Below the pieces are notes generated by a model. The model searched no databases and was not told the origin of the DNA. It was given only the letters and a program-made list of their open reading frames with translations. Positions 8,341 to 17,565 of a DNA stretch of 64,000 bases are shown here, one piece after another (the stretch's first letter is position 1; the number at the start of each line of letters is the position of its first letter). Made by a program: the position numbers and the translations under genes. Location of the stretch: the NCBI RefSeq assembly GCF_038003085.1, contig NZ_JBBOOM010000001.1, positions 3,348,001-3,412,000 on the forward strand. The letters are read 5' to 3'. This DNA comes from Psychrobacillus sp. FSL K6-2836. GTDB taxonomy: Bacteria > Bacillota > Bacilli > Bacillales_A > Planococcaceae.

Positions 8341-9251
8341 ATACTAATCAAAAGGCTCTTGAACTATTTGAACAAAATGAATATGAAAAGGCATTAGAAC
8401 TTTTTCGACATGCAGCAAAGGAATCAAGAAATATTCAATCATTAAATAATCTAGCTTGGATGTATAGTTACGAGGTAGAAGATGATAACAAAGCTCTTGT
8501 ACTAGTTAAAGAAGTAATACAAATGCAACCTTTGTCTTATTTTCCGTATAGCTTATTAGGGGAAATTTACCTTAGACAAAAAAAGTGGAAACTTTCATCG
8601 GATGCACTTTCAAAGTCTATTTCCATTCAACCATCCAAGGAAGCTTATCAAAATTTAGCAGTCGCAAAATATTATTTAGAAGAATTAGAGGAGGCATCTG
8701 TTAATTTCTTGCGTGCTGCAGGAAATTCGGATGTTGTTATGTTCTATCATGTTAAATGTTTAATTGAGCTTGAAAAGAAATCGGAAGCAAAAGAAAAACT
8801 AGATGCTTTTTATGAAGAAGCAGATGACTTCATAGGAGAGGTTGCGGTTGCTGATCTGTATGTTGAATTGGGTTGCTTTAACGAAGCGATTCAATGGTTT
8901 GAAAAAGGGTGGAAAGAATACTGGAAAACCCCTGATTGGATTAGCAGATTTGTCTACGCTCTATTTCAAACAGAAGATATTACCCGCATCAATGAAGTAA
9001 TAGAAGAATCTATTCTACAAAAAGATGAAGAGATCAAATCTGCTCATGAAGAAGAATGTGATGAAAATTGGACAGAAAGCGATAAAGAAGAACATATTAA
9101 TCAATTACTTGAAGAAAAGAACGAATATGAGTATATGGTTGACCGAATTTCTTCTGGACATATCCCCTTAATAGAGTTTGAGCCTGAAATTACTGGAGCA
9201 TGTTATCTATTTGGATGTAAGCGACATAACCATCCAGATTATCAAGAATAA
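8337..9251 (+). CDS. TPR repeat protein
   Basis: 304 aa starting at a TTG (8337), with ATGGAGGAA as the ribosome binding site 7 nt upstream. TPR-like helical pairs run through residues 1-200 (ALELFEQNEYEKALELFRHA; SYFPYSLLGEIYLRQKKW; NEAIQWFEKGWKEYW). The C-terminal part (about 220-265) is highly acidic and probably helical, ending in ITGACYLFGCKRHNHPDYQE with two Cys and two His that could bind metal. It likely acts as a protein-interaction scaffold; partner unknown. The upstream DNA is a transposase fragment, so its native promoter may have been lost or replaced. Confidence 0.8.
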   Translation: MNTNQKALELFEQNEYEKALELFRHAAKESRNIQSLNNLAWMYSYEVEDDNKALVLVKEVIQMQPLSYFPYSLLGEIYLRQKKWKLSSDALSKSISIQPSKEAYQNLAVAKYYLEELEEASVNFLRAAGNSDVVMFYHVKCLIELEKKSEAKEKLDAFYEEADDFIGEVAVADLYVELGCFNEAIQWFEKGWKEYWKTPDWISRFVYALFQTEDITRINEVIEESILQKDEEIKSAHEEECDENWTESDKEEHINQLLEEKNEYEYMVDRISSGHIPLIEFEPEITGACYLFGCKRHNHPDYQE

Positions 9252-9291
9252 GTATAGGTTAGTTCAATTCTGTCGATAAACCAAAGAATAA

Positions 9292-9307
9292 AGTGATGCT
9301 TATCACT
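9292..9307. promoter_or_regulatory. Candidate Crp/Fnr-family operator
   Basis: AGTGAT-GCTT-ATCACT is a perfect dyad and matches TGTGA-N6-TCACA at eight of ten defined positions. If TATTAA (9326-9331) is the -10, its centre lies near -40, an activator position. Candidate control of the zinc-binding protein gene by an oxygen- or NO-responsive regulator; inference only. Confidence 0.4.
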
Positions 9308-9349
9308 GCTGATAAAAAATACTTGTATTAAACTAAGGAGTATAAAATT

Positions 9350-9380
9350 TAGTCGAGTAAGATTGGACTATTCTCGACTA
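9350..9380 (+). promoter_or_regulatory. Leader inverted repeat next to the ribosome binding site
   Basis: TAGTCGAG (9350-9357) and CTCGACTA (9373-9380) form a perfect 8-bp inverted repeat with a 15-nt loop, ending 3 nt before the GAGGAGA ribosome binding site. It could be an operator or an mRNA hairpin affecting initiation. Confidence 0.4.
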
Positions 9381-9399
9381 GGTGAGGAGAAGTGTGCAG

Positions 9400-9756
9400 A
9401 TGAAAAAATCGAATTTACCTATTGTTTATTCTTGTTCTGGATGTTCCTCAGCAGCTCAGACAGCTAACTTAATCGCTCTAAAGATGGATCGCGAGAATAT
9501 CGCAGAAATGTCTTGTATTGCTGGTGTTGGTGGAGATGTTAAACCGCTTGTTCGGACTGCAAAATCAGGAAGAGAAATTATTGCTATAGATGGCTGTCCA
9601 CTAGCTTGTTGCAAGCATTCTCTTGCTAGACATGATGTTCAGCCAAGTCATCATTTTTTGCTGTCCGACTTTAATGTTCCTAAAAAGTTAGGAGTAGATC
9701 CAGATCCAAACCTGTTTTTAAATGCTTACGATAAAATCTTAGAGCTTTCTAACTAA
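9400..9756 (+). CDS. DGC-domain putative zinc-binding protein
   Basis: 118 aa from the ATG at 9400, 9 nt after GAGGAGA; an upstream in-frame GTG at 9382 overlaps the ribosome binding site and is unlikely. Cysteine motifs are visible: CSGCSS at the N-terminus, a lone Cys in AEMSCIAGVGG, and DGCPLACC, which contains the DGC triad that names the family. Family members are predicted zinc binders of unknown role. It precedes an SLC13-type transporter on the same strand by 139 bp; a functional link is possible but not shown. Confidence 0.85.
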   Translation: MKKSNLPIVYSCSGCSSAAQTANLIALKMDRENIAEMSCIAGVGGDVKPLVRTAKSGREIIAIDGCPLACCKHSLARHDVQPSHHFLLSDFNVPKKLGVDPDPNLFLNAYDKILELSN

Positions 9757-9895
9757 TGATTACCTGGTTTCTTTTTATCTATGACTCTTTTTATATCTTC
9801 ATGTTGATTTTTTTAGTCGTGCTTGCGGTTGGGAACTTTGCACATACTTCTTATATAATGAGGGGAGAATTATGTAAGAAAGGATTTACTCTATT

Positions 9896-11740
9896 ATGCA
9901 ATTAACTATAACATTTGTCGTTTTGGGGATAAGTATTGTTTTATTTATTAGTAACCGGGTGCGTGCGGATCTTGTAGCGATACTTGCGTTACTGGCTTTT
10001 GTTATTTCAGGTGTGTTAGAGCCGACAGAGGCACTCGTTGGTTTTTCTAATTCGGTCGTCATTATGATTGCAGGACTATTTGTTGTAGGTGCGGGGATTG
10101 TTCGAACAGGTCTTGCACAGTCTGCAGGGAATTTATTGTTAAAATGGTCAGGGAAAAGCGAGAAAAAATTATTTGTTTTGTTACTTATCATTACAGGTAG
10201 TGTTGGCTCATTTATGAGTAATACAGGGGTAGTTGCTTTAATGCTACCAATTGTGATTAGCATTGCCATCAGTATTAATAGTAGCCCGTCTAAATATTTG
10301 ATACCCCTATCTTATATTAGTAGCTTATCGGGTCTGATGACGCTAATTGCAACTCCGGCCAATCTTATTGTTAGCCAGGTCCTTGTAGATAATGGTTTTG
10401 AGAAACTTAGTTTTTTTGAAATTACTCCACTTGGAATCATTGGAATAACTACAGGTATTTTATATTTTCTATTTGTTAGAAAATATGTACTGCCAGATGA
10501 TAAAAGAAAAAACAATGCTGGTGAAGGGCATAAGTTATCCCCGAAACAACTGGCAGCAGATTATGAGTTAGGTGGTAACTTGCATCGCATTCGTGTAGTA
10601 GAAGAATCCTCAATTATTGGAAAACAGCTTGCAGAGTTAAAGCTCCCTGCAAAATATCATTTAGCAATTTTAAAAATTGACCGTAAATCGATGGAAGGGA
10701 TGAATATTCTACCTATTCGATATCAGGAAATGGCTGGTCCGACGAGTATGATTGAGGCGAAGGATCTTCTATATGTGCAAGGTCCACTTGAGAATACCTT
10801 GCAGTTTGTGAAAGATTTTCACTTAGAGGTAGATGATGGGGAATCGAATGCAGAGGAGCTTGTTTCAAAACAATTAGGTATTGCAGAAGTATTATTAACT
10901 CCGCATTCCAATCTGATAAATGAAACGGTTGGGAGCATTAGTTTCCGAGAAAAATATAATTTAAATATACTAGGTATTAATCGCAAAGGAGAATACGTAT
11001 TAACTGAAATGGCTGATGTACGATTGAGATTTGGAGATGCACTGTTGGTCCAAGGTGCCTGGGAAGAGATTGAGCTTTTATCCAGGGCAGTAAAAGATGT
11101 TGTGATTATAGGGCAGCCAAAAGAGCATGCCAGTATGGCTGCTGCCAGTGGAAAAGCACCAGTTGCTGGAGCTATTATGTTATTTATGATTGGGTTAATG
11201 GTTTTTGAAGTGTTCCCAGCAGTCATTTCTGTTCTATTAGCCGCTACTTTAATGGTGATGACTGGTTGTCTTCGTAATATGGATGATGCATATGGCAAGA
11301 TGAACTGGGAGAGTATTATTTTAATCGCTGCCATGCTTCCAATGGCAACTGCCCTTGAAAAAACGGGTGGTATGGTTATCTTATCCGAGGGAATTGTTAG
11401 TCTCCTTGGTGGGTTTGGAGCAATGGGTGTGTTGGCTGGTATTTACTTCGTTACGATGGTATTCGGTCAATTCATTAGCAACACGGCGACAGCAGTTTTA
11501 TTTGCACCTATAGCGATGACCGCTGCCATTAGTCTAGATGCAAATCCGTATACGTTTTTAATCGCAATTGCTGTTTCATCGAGCATGGCATTTGCAACTC
11601 CTGTAGCATCTCCAACCAATGCGTTAGTAATGACCGCAGGTGGGTATAAATTCTTTGATTTTATCAAGGCGGGAATTCCCTTACAAATAGTTATGTTCAT
11701 CATTATGATGATTGCAATTCCAATTTTTTTCCCATTGTAA
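9896..11740 (+). CDS. SLC13 family permease with two TrkA-C (RCK_C) domains
   Basis: 614 aa. About five or six membrane helices at the N-terminus contain the motif SNTGVVALMLPIVI (around residue 100) and the hairpin LIATPANLIVS (around 155). Two soluble TrkA-C-like domains occupy about residues 220-400. A second half-transporter repeats the pattern with FISNTATAVLFAPIAM and FATPVASPTNALVMTAGGY. This architecture belongs to SLC13-type anion (sulfate/dicarboxylate) transporters with regulatory RCK_C domains; substrate unknown. It probably has its own -10 (TATAAT, 9854-9859). A short remnant of a second copy lies at 17566-17631. Confidence 0.9.
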   Translation: MQLTITFVVLGISIVLFISNRVRADLVAILALLAFVISGVLEPTEALVGFSNSVVIMIAGLFVVGAGIVRTGLAQSAGNLLLKWSGKSEKKLFVLLLIITGSVGSFMSNTGVVALMLPIVISIAISINSSPSKYLIPLSYISSLSGLMTLIATPANLIVSQVLVDNGFEKLSFFEITPLGIIGITTGILYFLFVRKYVLPDDKRKNNAGEGHKLSPKQLAADYELGGNLHRIRVVEESSIIGKQLAELKLPAKYHLAILKIDRKSMEGMNILPIRYQEMAGPTSMIEAKDLLYVQGPLENTLQFVKDFHLEVDDGESNAEELVSKQLGIAEVLLTPHSNLINETVGSISFREKYNLNILGINRKGEYVLTEMADVRLRFGDALLVQGAWEEIELLSRAVKDVVIIGQPKEHASMAAASGKAPVAGAIMLFMIGLMVFEVFPAVISVLLAATLMVMTGCLRNMDDAYGKMNWESIILIAAMLPMATALEKTGGMVILSEGIVSLLGGFGAMGVLAGIYFVTMVFGQFISNTATAVLFAPIAMTAAISLDANPYTFLIAIAVSSSMAFATPVASPTNALVMTAGGYKFFDFIKAGIPLQIVMFIIMMIAIPIFFPL

Positions 11741-11751
11741 TTCTAATTCGA

Positions 11752-11783
11752 AAGGAGTTTCTCTTTAAGAGAGGCTCTTTTTA
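11752..11783 (+). terminator. Intrinsic terminator after the SLC13 permease gene
   Basis: AAGGAGTTTCTCT/AGAGAGGCTCTT stem with two G-U pairs, followed by TTTTT. A near-identical hairpin follows the remnant permease copy at 17638. Confidence 0.8.
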
Positions 11784-11877
11784 ATCAATAAAGACATCTT
11801 GAGTATTTGTGTATAACATTAGGTACAATATTCATCAAACTGACTACACATGCTGGAAGTTTGTTATTCAATAATGT

Positions 11878-11909
11878 AAGGAGTTGCTGCGGCAATTCCT
11901 TTTTTTTAT
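11878..11909 (+). terminator. Second intrinsic terminator
   Basis: AAGGAGTTGC (11878-11887) pairs with GCAATTCCTT (11892-11901), followed by TTTTTTTT. The roughly 95-nt stretch between this and the previous terminator has no open frame. It may be simple read-through protection or the end of a short transcript. Confidence 0.75.
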
Positions 11910-11957
11910 TTTCAAGAAAAACACATCCTGTAAATTATATTGTTTCTTAATTAACAT

Positions 11958-11979
11958 TTAATACTTTCTTAAGACTTTG
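11958..11979 (+). promoter_or_regulatory. Tandem 11-bp direct repeat, candidate OmpR-type response regulator box
   Basis: TTAATACTTTC followed directly by TTAAGACTTTG (9 of 11 identical), with a weaker third unit TTAATTAACAT just upstream. Direct repeats at 11-bp period are typical binding sites for OmpR-family regulators. A -10 hexamer TATAAT sits at 12011-12016, so the repeats lie just upstream of the -35 of the lipoprotein gene. Confidence 0.4.
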
Positions 11980-12062
11980 TTTTCAGGGAGTTAAGTATTA
12001 AAGGATACACTATAATTACGTCGACGAATAATAAATGTAAATTGATAACAGGAGGAATTAAG

Positions 12063-13037
12063 ATGAAAAAGCTACTAATATTACTTATTGCAAGTATAGG
12101 CCTACTTGGAGCCTGTCAATCAAAAACAAACGAAAATGAAAATGCTATAAAAGAGGGAGAAACGCAAAGTAATGAAATCAAAACTGCAGAAGAGGAGAAC
12201 AAGTCTGAAAATAAGGTAACAAATGGGCAAGAAATGGCTAGTATTCTTAGTGACACAAATTGGCAAGGAACAAAAGTGTATGATAAAAATAATAATGACT
12301 TAACAAAAGAAAACGCAAACTTCATCGGTCTTGCTAAATACGATGTAAAAACAGGAAGATATGAATTTTTTGATGCTATGACAAGTGAAAGTCGTGGTGA
12401 TAATGGGACTTTCTTTATCACTAATGATGGGACGAAGAGAATATTAATATCAGAGTCGATGAATTACCAGGCAGTTGTTGATATAACAGAGTTAAATGAA
12501 GATGTTTTTACTTATAAAAGAATGGGAAAAGATGCTAACGGCAGTGACGTAGAGATATTCGTTGAACATGTTCCTTATAAAGAGAAAGAACTTTCTTTTA
12601 CTGATCCTGACAAGCAGTTGAACACTACTACTGGTGATATTGTTAAAGACGTTGATGGTGATAAAGTTTTAGGTAGTACACTTTGGAATGGAACAAAGGT
12701 ATTAGATGAAGAGGGCAATGATGTAACAGAATATAATTTGATGTTTATAAGTCTGGGAAAATTTGATGACAAAACAAATAAATATGAGTTTTTCAACATT
12801 GAAACAGGCAAAAGTCGTGGAGATTATGGCTACTTCGATATTGTACACGAAAATAAAGTTAGAGCCCATGTTTCAGTTGGAGATAATAAGTATGGTGCCA
12901 CTCTCGAAATTACCGAACTAAATAATAATAAGTTTACGTATAAAAGAATTGGTAAAGACAAAGATGGCAAGGATATAACTGTATTCGTTGAGCATGAATC
13001 TTATAAAGGTGAACTTAAACCAACATTTACTATATAG
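12063..13037 (+). CDS. Lipoprotein with tandem DUF4822 domains
   Basis: 324 aa from the ATG at 12063, 7 nt after AGGAGGA. A lipoprotein signal peptide ends in LLGAC (Cys20), followed by a charged linker rich in Glu/Lys/Asn. Two homologous domains follow, about residues 65-175 and 205-320. Each has the pattern SxxWxGTKVxDxxxND, then KYEFF, SRGDxG, and ends ITELNxxxFTYKRxGKDxxG. This fits DUF4822, known from secreted lipoproteins of Firmicutes, function unknown. It lies directly before a sensor kinase/response regulator pair and may be its target or an accessory sensor. Confidence 0.85.
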   Translation: MKKLLILLIASIGLLGACQSKTNENENAIKEGETQSNEIKTAEEENKSENKVTNGQEMASILSDTNWQGTKVYDKNNNDLTKENANFIGLAKYDVKTGRYEFFDAMTSESRGDNGTFFITNDGTKRILISESMNYQAVVDITELNEDVFTYKRMGKDANGSDVEIFVEHVPYKEKELSFTDPDKQLNTTTGDIVKDVDGDKVLGSTLWNGTKVLDEEGNDVTEYNLMFISLGKFDDKTNKYEFFNIETGKSRGDYGYFDIVHENKVRAHVSVGDNKYGATLEITELNNNKFTYKRIGKDKDGKDITVFVEHESYKGELKPTFTI

Positions 13038-13044
13038 TTAAAGT

Positions 13045-13070
13045 GGAACGGTGATTTCCGTTCCCTTTTT
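13045..13070 (+). terminator. Intrinsic terminator after the DUF4822 lipoprotein gene
   Basis: GGAACGG (13045-13051) pairs with CCGTTCC (13058-13064), followed by CTTTTT. It partly separates the lipoprotein from the kinase gene. Confidence 0.8.
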
Positions 13071-13141
13071 AGGTTGGCTCGGATAGTTGTCACAAAACTT
13101 GAATAATAATACGAATATTTTTACTCTTTAGGAGGGATTGC

Positions 13142-14638
13142 ATGTCAATCCGTATGAGAATGTTATTATCCTATACAGCCATGTTAGTTGTAACAATGGG
13201 GCTTTTTATAATTAGTGGATTGTTGATGATTTTAGCGATTACAGGGGATATAGGTAGTGTAAAACACTTATTTGCAAATCATTACACGCATAAGCCGATA
13301 ACAGCACAAGAAGAAAATGTGTTTTTGGACTTAAAATATCTAGCGAAAAAACAACCAAATCAATTATTAAATGAAGGTCCTTTAAAGTTATATGATGAGA
13401 TGTTAAAAGATGTACCAGCTGGTCTTATAATCCTTAAAGGTGATGAAATGATTTATAAGACAGATAGGCTAATCTCGATAACAAGTGCAAATGACCTTCC
13501 TTCCTTTGAGCCTTCCAATATAAATGTTAGAGATACGATTAGTTTAGGAAAATATTATTTTTCTTATGTTAAATTTGACTTTTATTATCAGGATAAAGAA
13601 GAAGGTAGCATATTTGTCATAAAGAAAGTTAGCCCATATGCCGCGTTATCAAAGAATCTATTTCCTATATTAGCTGGTGTTTTACTCCTTTTATTAATTG
13701 TAACTAACGGAATACTTAATTACTTGGTTACTAGAAGTATTGTAAAACCTTTGGATTCATTGAAATTTGCGACAGAAGAAATAAGTGAAGGAAATTTAAA
13801 CTTTAAAATGACTGCAATTACAAAGGATGAAATTGGACAGCTTAGTATGGCTTTTGAAGAAATGCGTCAAAAATTAAAAGAATCAGTAGACTTGCAGTTA
13901 AAATACGAAGAAAACCGTAAGGAACTTATTTCAAATATTTCTCATGATTTGAGAACTCCAATTACGGCCATAAAAGGATATGTAGAGGGGATTAAAGATG
14001 GAGTTGCTGATACTCCCCAAAAAATGGACAAATATCTTTCAACAATTTACAGAAGGGCGTCTGATATGGATTCCCTAATTGATGATTTATTTCTTTTTTC
14101 AAAGCTCGATCTAAGAAAGATCCAATTTAACTTTGAAGAAATTAATATTGTTCGTTATATCGAGCACTTTATTGAAGAACTAAGCTGGGATCTTGAAGAA
14201 CAAGGTATCCAAGTACAATTTAATGTTCATATGGATAATTTTCAAGAGTTAGTGATAGCTGATAGGGAAAAATTAAGGCGTGTATTAGCCAATATTATTC
14301 AAAATTCCATAAAACATATGAAAAATGAAGAAAGAATTTTACGAATTTCTGTAACCCATAAAGGTGAAAATATGGAGATTAAAATTAGTGACAACGGCAA
14401 TGGGATTGAACCTACAGCTCTTCCGTATATTTTTGATCGATTTTATCGCGAGGATAGTGCGCGAAATGTTACAACAGGTGGAAGTGGTCTTGGTTTAGCC
14501 ATTGCAAAACAAATTATTTGTGAGCACGGTGGAGAAATTTGGGCAACGAGTGAATTAGGTAAAGGAACGGACATTTACTTCACACTTAAATATGTCAGAA
14601 AAAGAGGTGAACGGATTGAAAAAAATTTTAATTATTGA
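13142..14638 (+). CDS. Sensor histidine kinase (HAMP-HisKA-HATPase)
   Basis: 498 aa. A membrane helix at about residues 8-32 and a second at about 175-197 enclose an extracellular sensing region of roughly 140 residues. A HAMP domain follows (RSIVKPLDSLKFATEEISEG), then HisKA with the phospho-acceptor His268 in SHDLRTP. The ATPase domain has N-box IIQNSIKHMK, G1 DNGNGI and G2 GGSGLGLAI. It autophosphorylates and passes phosphate to the overlapping response regulator. AGGAGG lies 6 nt before the ATG. The extracytoplasmic signal is unknown; the flanking lipoproteins suggest an envelope stimulus. Confidence 0.94.
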   Translation: MSIRMRMLLSYTAMLVVTMGLFIISGLLMILAITGDIGSVKHLFANHYTHKPITAQEENVFLDLKYLAKKQPNQLLNEGPLKLYDEMLKDVPAGLIILKGDEMIYKTDRLISITSANDLPSFEPSNINVRDTISLGKYYFSYVKFDFYYQDKEEGSIFVIKKVSPYAALSKNLFPILAGVLLLLLIVTNGILNYLVTRSIVKPLDSLKFATEEISEGNLNFKMTAITKDEIGQLSMAFEEMRQKLKESVDLQLKYEENRKELISNISHDLRTPITAIKGYVEGIKDGVADTPQKMDKYLSTIYRRASDMDSLIDDLFLFSKLDLRKIQFNFEEINIVRYIEHFIEELSWDLEEQGIQVQFNVHMDNFQELVIADREKLRRVLANIIQNSIKHMKNEERILRISVTHKGENMEIKISDNGNGIEPTALPYIFDRFYREDSARNVTTGGSGLGLAIAKQIICEHGGEIWATSELGKGTDIYFTLKYVRKRGERIEKNFNY

Positions 14639-15305
14639 GGATGACCCTAGCATTGGAGAATTACAAAGAGATTATCTTGTCATTAATGATTATGAGGTTA
14701 ACCTAGTTGACTCAGGAAAGGTTGGTCTCGAACAAGCGCTTACCGTTGAATATGATTTGATAATTATTGATCTTATGTTACCCCATGTAGATGGTTTTGA
14801 AATTTGTAGACAAGTACGGGAAGTAAAGGATATACCGATTTTAATCGTTTCAGCTAAAAAAGAAGATATCGATAAAATTAGAGGTCTCGGTCTTGGGGCA
14901 GATGATTATGTGATTAAACCGTTCAGTCCAAGTGAGCTTGTTGCTAGAGTAAAGGCACACTTGGCCCGCTATGACCGTTTAAGTGGTAATAAGCAACAAG
15001 ATAAAAAAGAAATATGTATCAGAGGATTAAGAATTGATGAGACATCACGTAGAGTTTATGTAAATAATAGTGAAGTCAATTTAACCGGTAAAGAATTTGA
15101 TCTACTAGCATTTCTTGCGAAGCGTCCAAATCGTGTTTTTAGTAAGGAAGAACTTTTTGAGTTAATATGGGGACTTGAATTAACGGGAGATACTACGACT
15201 GTGACTGTCCATATCCGAAAAATACGAGGAAAAATTGAAATTGACCCTGCAAATCCTCAGTTTATTGAAACTGTATGGGGTGCAGGTTATCGATTTTCTG
15301 TATAA
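14616..15305 (+). CDS. OmpR-family response regulator
   Basis: 229 aa from the TTG at 14616, which sits 5 nt after GAGGTGA; an earlier ATG at 14592 has no good site. The receiver domain shows the acidic pair (EDD), phospho-acceptor Asp52 in IIIDLMLP, and Lys in VIKPF. The C-terminal winged helix (about residues 130-229) has TGKEFDLLAFLAKRPNRVFS and TVTVHIRKIRGKIE. It overlaps the kinase gene by 23 nt, so the two are translationally coupled. It probably binds the direct repeats ahead of the DUF4822 lipoprotein gene. Confidence 0.93.
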   Translation: MKKILIIEDDPSIGELQRDYLVINDYEVNLVDSGKVGLEQALTVEYDLIIIDLMLPHVDGFEICRQVREVKDIPILIVSAKKEDIDKIRGLGLGADDYVIKPFSPSELVARVKAHLARYDRLSGNKQQDKKEICIRGLRIDETSRRVYVNNSEVNLTGKEFDLLAFLAKRPNRVFSKEELFELIWGLELTGDTTTVTVHIRKIRGKIEIDPANPQFIETVWGAGYRFSV

Positions 15306-15340
15306 ATATGAAAAAATACCTTGTAGGAAGAGGAGAAAAG

Positions 15341-16048
15341 GTGATTTTAAAAAAAGTATTATTTCTATTCATAATTCCATTGTTTTTAATAGGGTGTCAA
15401 AACACGAAAGAATCGAATGAAATTGACAATACTCCAGAGGTAAATGGGGACAAAATGAATGAACAATTTTTTCAAGCAGTAGAACATGGAAATATATCTA
15501 AGATTAAGAGTCTATCGGAGTCAGGGTTAGATATAAATATTATAGACAATAAGGGTAGAACTGCAGTCATGATTGCTACTTATGCCAACGATCCAGAAAC
15601 AGTAAAGGTCTTAATCGATTATGGTGCAGATTTAGACATTCAAGATGATATGAAAAACAATCCTTTTTTATATGCAGGAGCAGAGGGCTTTTTAGAAATT
15701 TTAAGGATGACAATTGACGCGGGTGCTAATCCAAACCTTTTAAATAGATACGGTGGCACAGCACTTATTCCTGCTTCAGAACATGGCTATGTGGAAGTAG
15801 TAAAGGAACTTCTAGAGAACACCGATATCGATGTGAATCATGTTAATAATTTAGGTTGGACTGCAATGATGGAAGCGATTGTTCTAAGCGAAGGGGGCAA
15901 AATACACCAGGAAACAATTAAATTATTAATTGAACATGGAGCAGATGTGAACATATCCGACTCAAAAGGAGTCACTCCGCTTCAACATGCGAAAGATAGA
16001 GGTTTTGAAGAAATCGAAAAAATACTTCTTCATGCTGGAGCGGAGTGA
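15341..16048 (+). CDS. Ankyrin-repeat lipoprotein
   Basis: 235 aa from the GTG at 15341, 6 nt after GAGGAG. This start gives a clean lipoprotein signal peptide (LKKVLFLFIIPLFLIGC), whereas the longer frame from 15275 does not. About five ankyrin repeats span residues 50-235 (NKGRTAVMIATYANDPETVK; NNPFLYAGAEGFLEIL; GGTALIPASEHGYVEVV; LGWTAMMEAI; KGVTPLQHAKDRGFEE). It should be anchored outside the cell membrane and bind a protein partner. It is the last gene of the kinase-regulator cluster, so a sensory accessory or output role is plausible but unproven. Confidence 0.85.
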   Translation: MILKKVLFLFIIPLFLIGCQNTKESNEIDNTPEVNGDKMNEQFFQAVEHGNISKIKSLSESGLDINIIDNKGRTAVMIATYANDPETVKVLIDYGADLDIQDDMKNNPFLYAGAEGFLEILRMTIDAGANPNLLNRYGGTALIPASEHGYVEVVKELLENTDIDVNHVNNLGWTAMMEAIVLSEGGKIHQETIKLLIEHGADVNISDSKGVTPLQHAKDRGFEEIEKILLHAGAE

Positions 16049-16187
16049 TGGAGTTTTAGCACCTTTTTATATTAAATAGGTCTTTAACTGTTTCAAATAT
16101 GGTTTTTGTAGAAGCAGGCTGCTCCGGAGAAGTTGTTACAATTTTTGGGTACTTTTATTACAAATGCTTAATAGATAGGAGAAGAAT

Positions 16188-17405
16188 ATGGAAAAATATT
16201 GGATAAAAAACGTTCGACTAGAAAAAGGTTATAAATATGAAGATGGTGTAATTTCATGCACTTTAACAGAGATCTGTCATATTCGAGTGGAAGATGGCAA
16301 GATTACGAATATAGTTCCTTTCGACACGATTATAAATGACGATCTAATAAAATATGATTCAAACCAAATGCTAATGTTACCAACTTTTAAGGAAATGCAC
16401 ATACATATCGATAAAACTTATTACGGTGGTCCATGGAAGGCAATACAACCAGCAACAAGTATTTTTGATAAATTCGATGAAGAAAAAGACCTACTGCCAA
16501 AACTTTTACCAACTGCCCAGTACAGAGCGGAAAAAATATTGGAGACTTTACTTAGTTTCGGTTCGACACATGTACGTACTCACTGTAACATAGACCCGGT
16601 TATTGGATTGTCAAATCTAGAAGCAACAATGCAAGCACTAGAGAATTTTTCAGGAAAGCTTTCCCATGAAATTGTGGCTTTTCCCCAACATGGACTTTTA
16701 CGTTCTAATTCTGTTGCCAAAGTTAGACAAGCTTTAAAGCAAGGTGCAACAATAGTTGGTGGTGTTGATCCAGGTAGTGTTGATGATAATATCGAAAAAT
16801 CATTACAAATAATCATGGATATTGCAGTAGAAGCAAATGCAGGTATAGATATCCACCTCCATGACAGGGACACGTTAGGAATGTTAGCTATGAACCGTCT
16901 TGCAGATCTCACAGAAGAGGCGAAATGGCATGGAAAAGTAACCGTAAGTCATGCCTTTGGATTTGCTGGACAGTCAAGTGATGGTTCTGCAGAACTTGCT
17001 GAACGCTTTGCTAAGCTAGGTATATCAATTACCTCATCAGTACCTATAGGTAATCTTATTATGCCAATTCCAATGCTTCGAGAAAAATGTGTGAAAGTTG
17101 AACTAGGAACAGATAGCCTCACAGATCACTGGTCTCCATTTGGCAATGGGGATAATTTAGAGAAGGCTGGACGTTTAGCTGAACTTTACCACCATGTTGA
17201 CGAATTATCTCTTTCTCAATCGTTAGGCTATATCACGGGAGGTATAACTCCTTTAGATAAGGAAGGAAATCAAGTTTGGCCACAAGTCGGCGATAAGGCA
17301 AGCGTTGTATTTGTTGATGCCAGCTGTTCAGCAGAAGCTGTCGCTAGAAGGTCGAAAAAACGAGTTGTTCTTTTCAATGGGAATATTGTTTCAGGATCAT
17401 TTTAA
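16188..17405 (+). CDS. Amidohydrolase, cytosine deaminase-like
   Basis: 405 aa. Metal-ligand motifs of the amidohydrolase superfamily are in order: HIHIDK (about residues 72-77), THCNIDP, DIHLHDRD, VSHAF and the catalytic Asp in GTDSLTDHWSPFGNG. The flanking small beta domain is formed by both ends. The arrangement resembles cytosine deaminase and related aminohydrolases, so hydrolytic deamination of a nucleobase-like compound is likely; the substrate is not certain. AGGAGAAGA lies before the ATG. It stands alone between the two-component cluster and a degenerate region. Confidence 0.85.
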   Translation: MEKYWIKNVRLEKGYKYEDGVISCTLTEICHIRVEDGKITNIVPFDTIINDDLIKYDSNQMLMLPTFKEMHIHIDKTYYGGPWKAIQPATSIFDKFDEEKDLLPKLLPTAQYRAEKILETLLSFGSTHVRTHCNIDPVIGLSNLEATMQALENFSGKLSHEIVAFPQHGLLRSNSVAKVRQALKQGATIVGGVDPGSVDDNIEKSLQIIMDIAVEANAGIDIHLHDRDTLGMLAMNRLADLTEEAKWHGKVTVSHAFGFAGQSSDGSAELAERFAKLGISITSSVPIGNLIMPIPMLREKCVKVELGTDSLTDHWSPFGNGDNLEKAGRLAELYHHVDELSLSQSLGYITGGITPLDKEGNQVWPQVGDKASVVFVDASCSAEAVARRSKKRVVLFNGNIVSGSF

Positions 17406-17565
17406 AAACCCTCTTTAACCAAACTAGAATAAGTGGTTCATGTAAAAGAAATTTTCCCTATTGGTCTTATGTGCAATCCATAGATTTTTAATCACTGAAC
17501 AAACTTTACTCCCACTGCAAGCTCAGTGGGAATATCCCTTCAAAATGACTTGCAGTTGGACAAGG

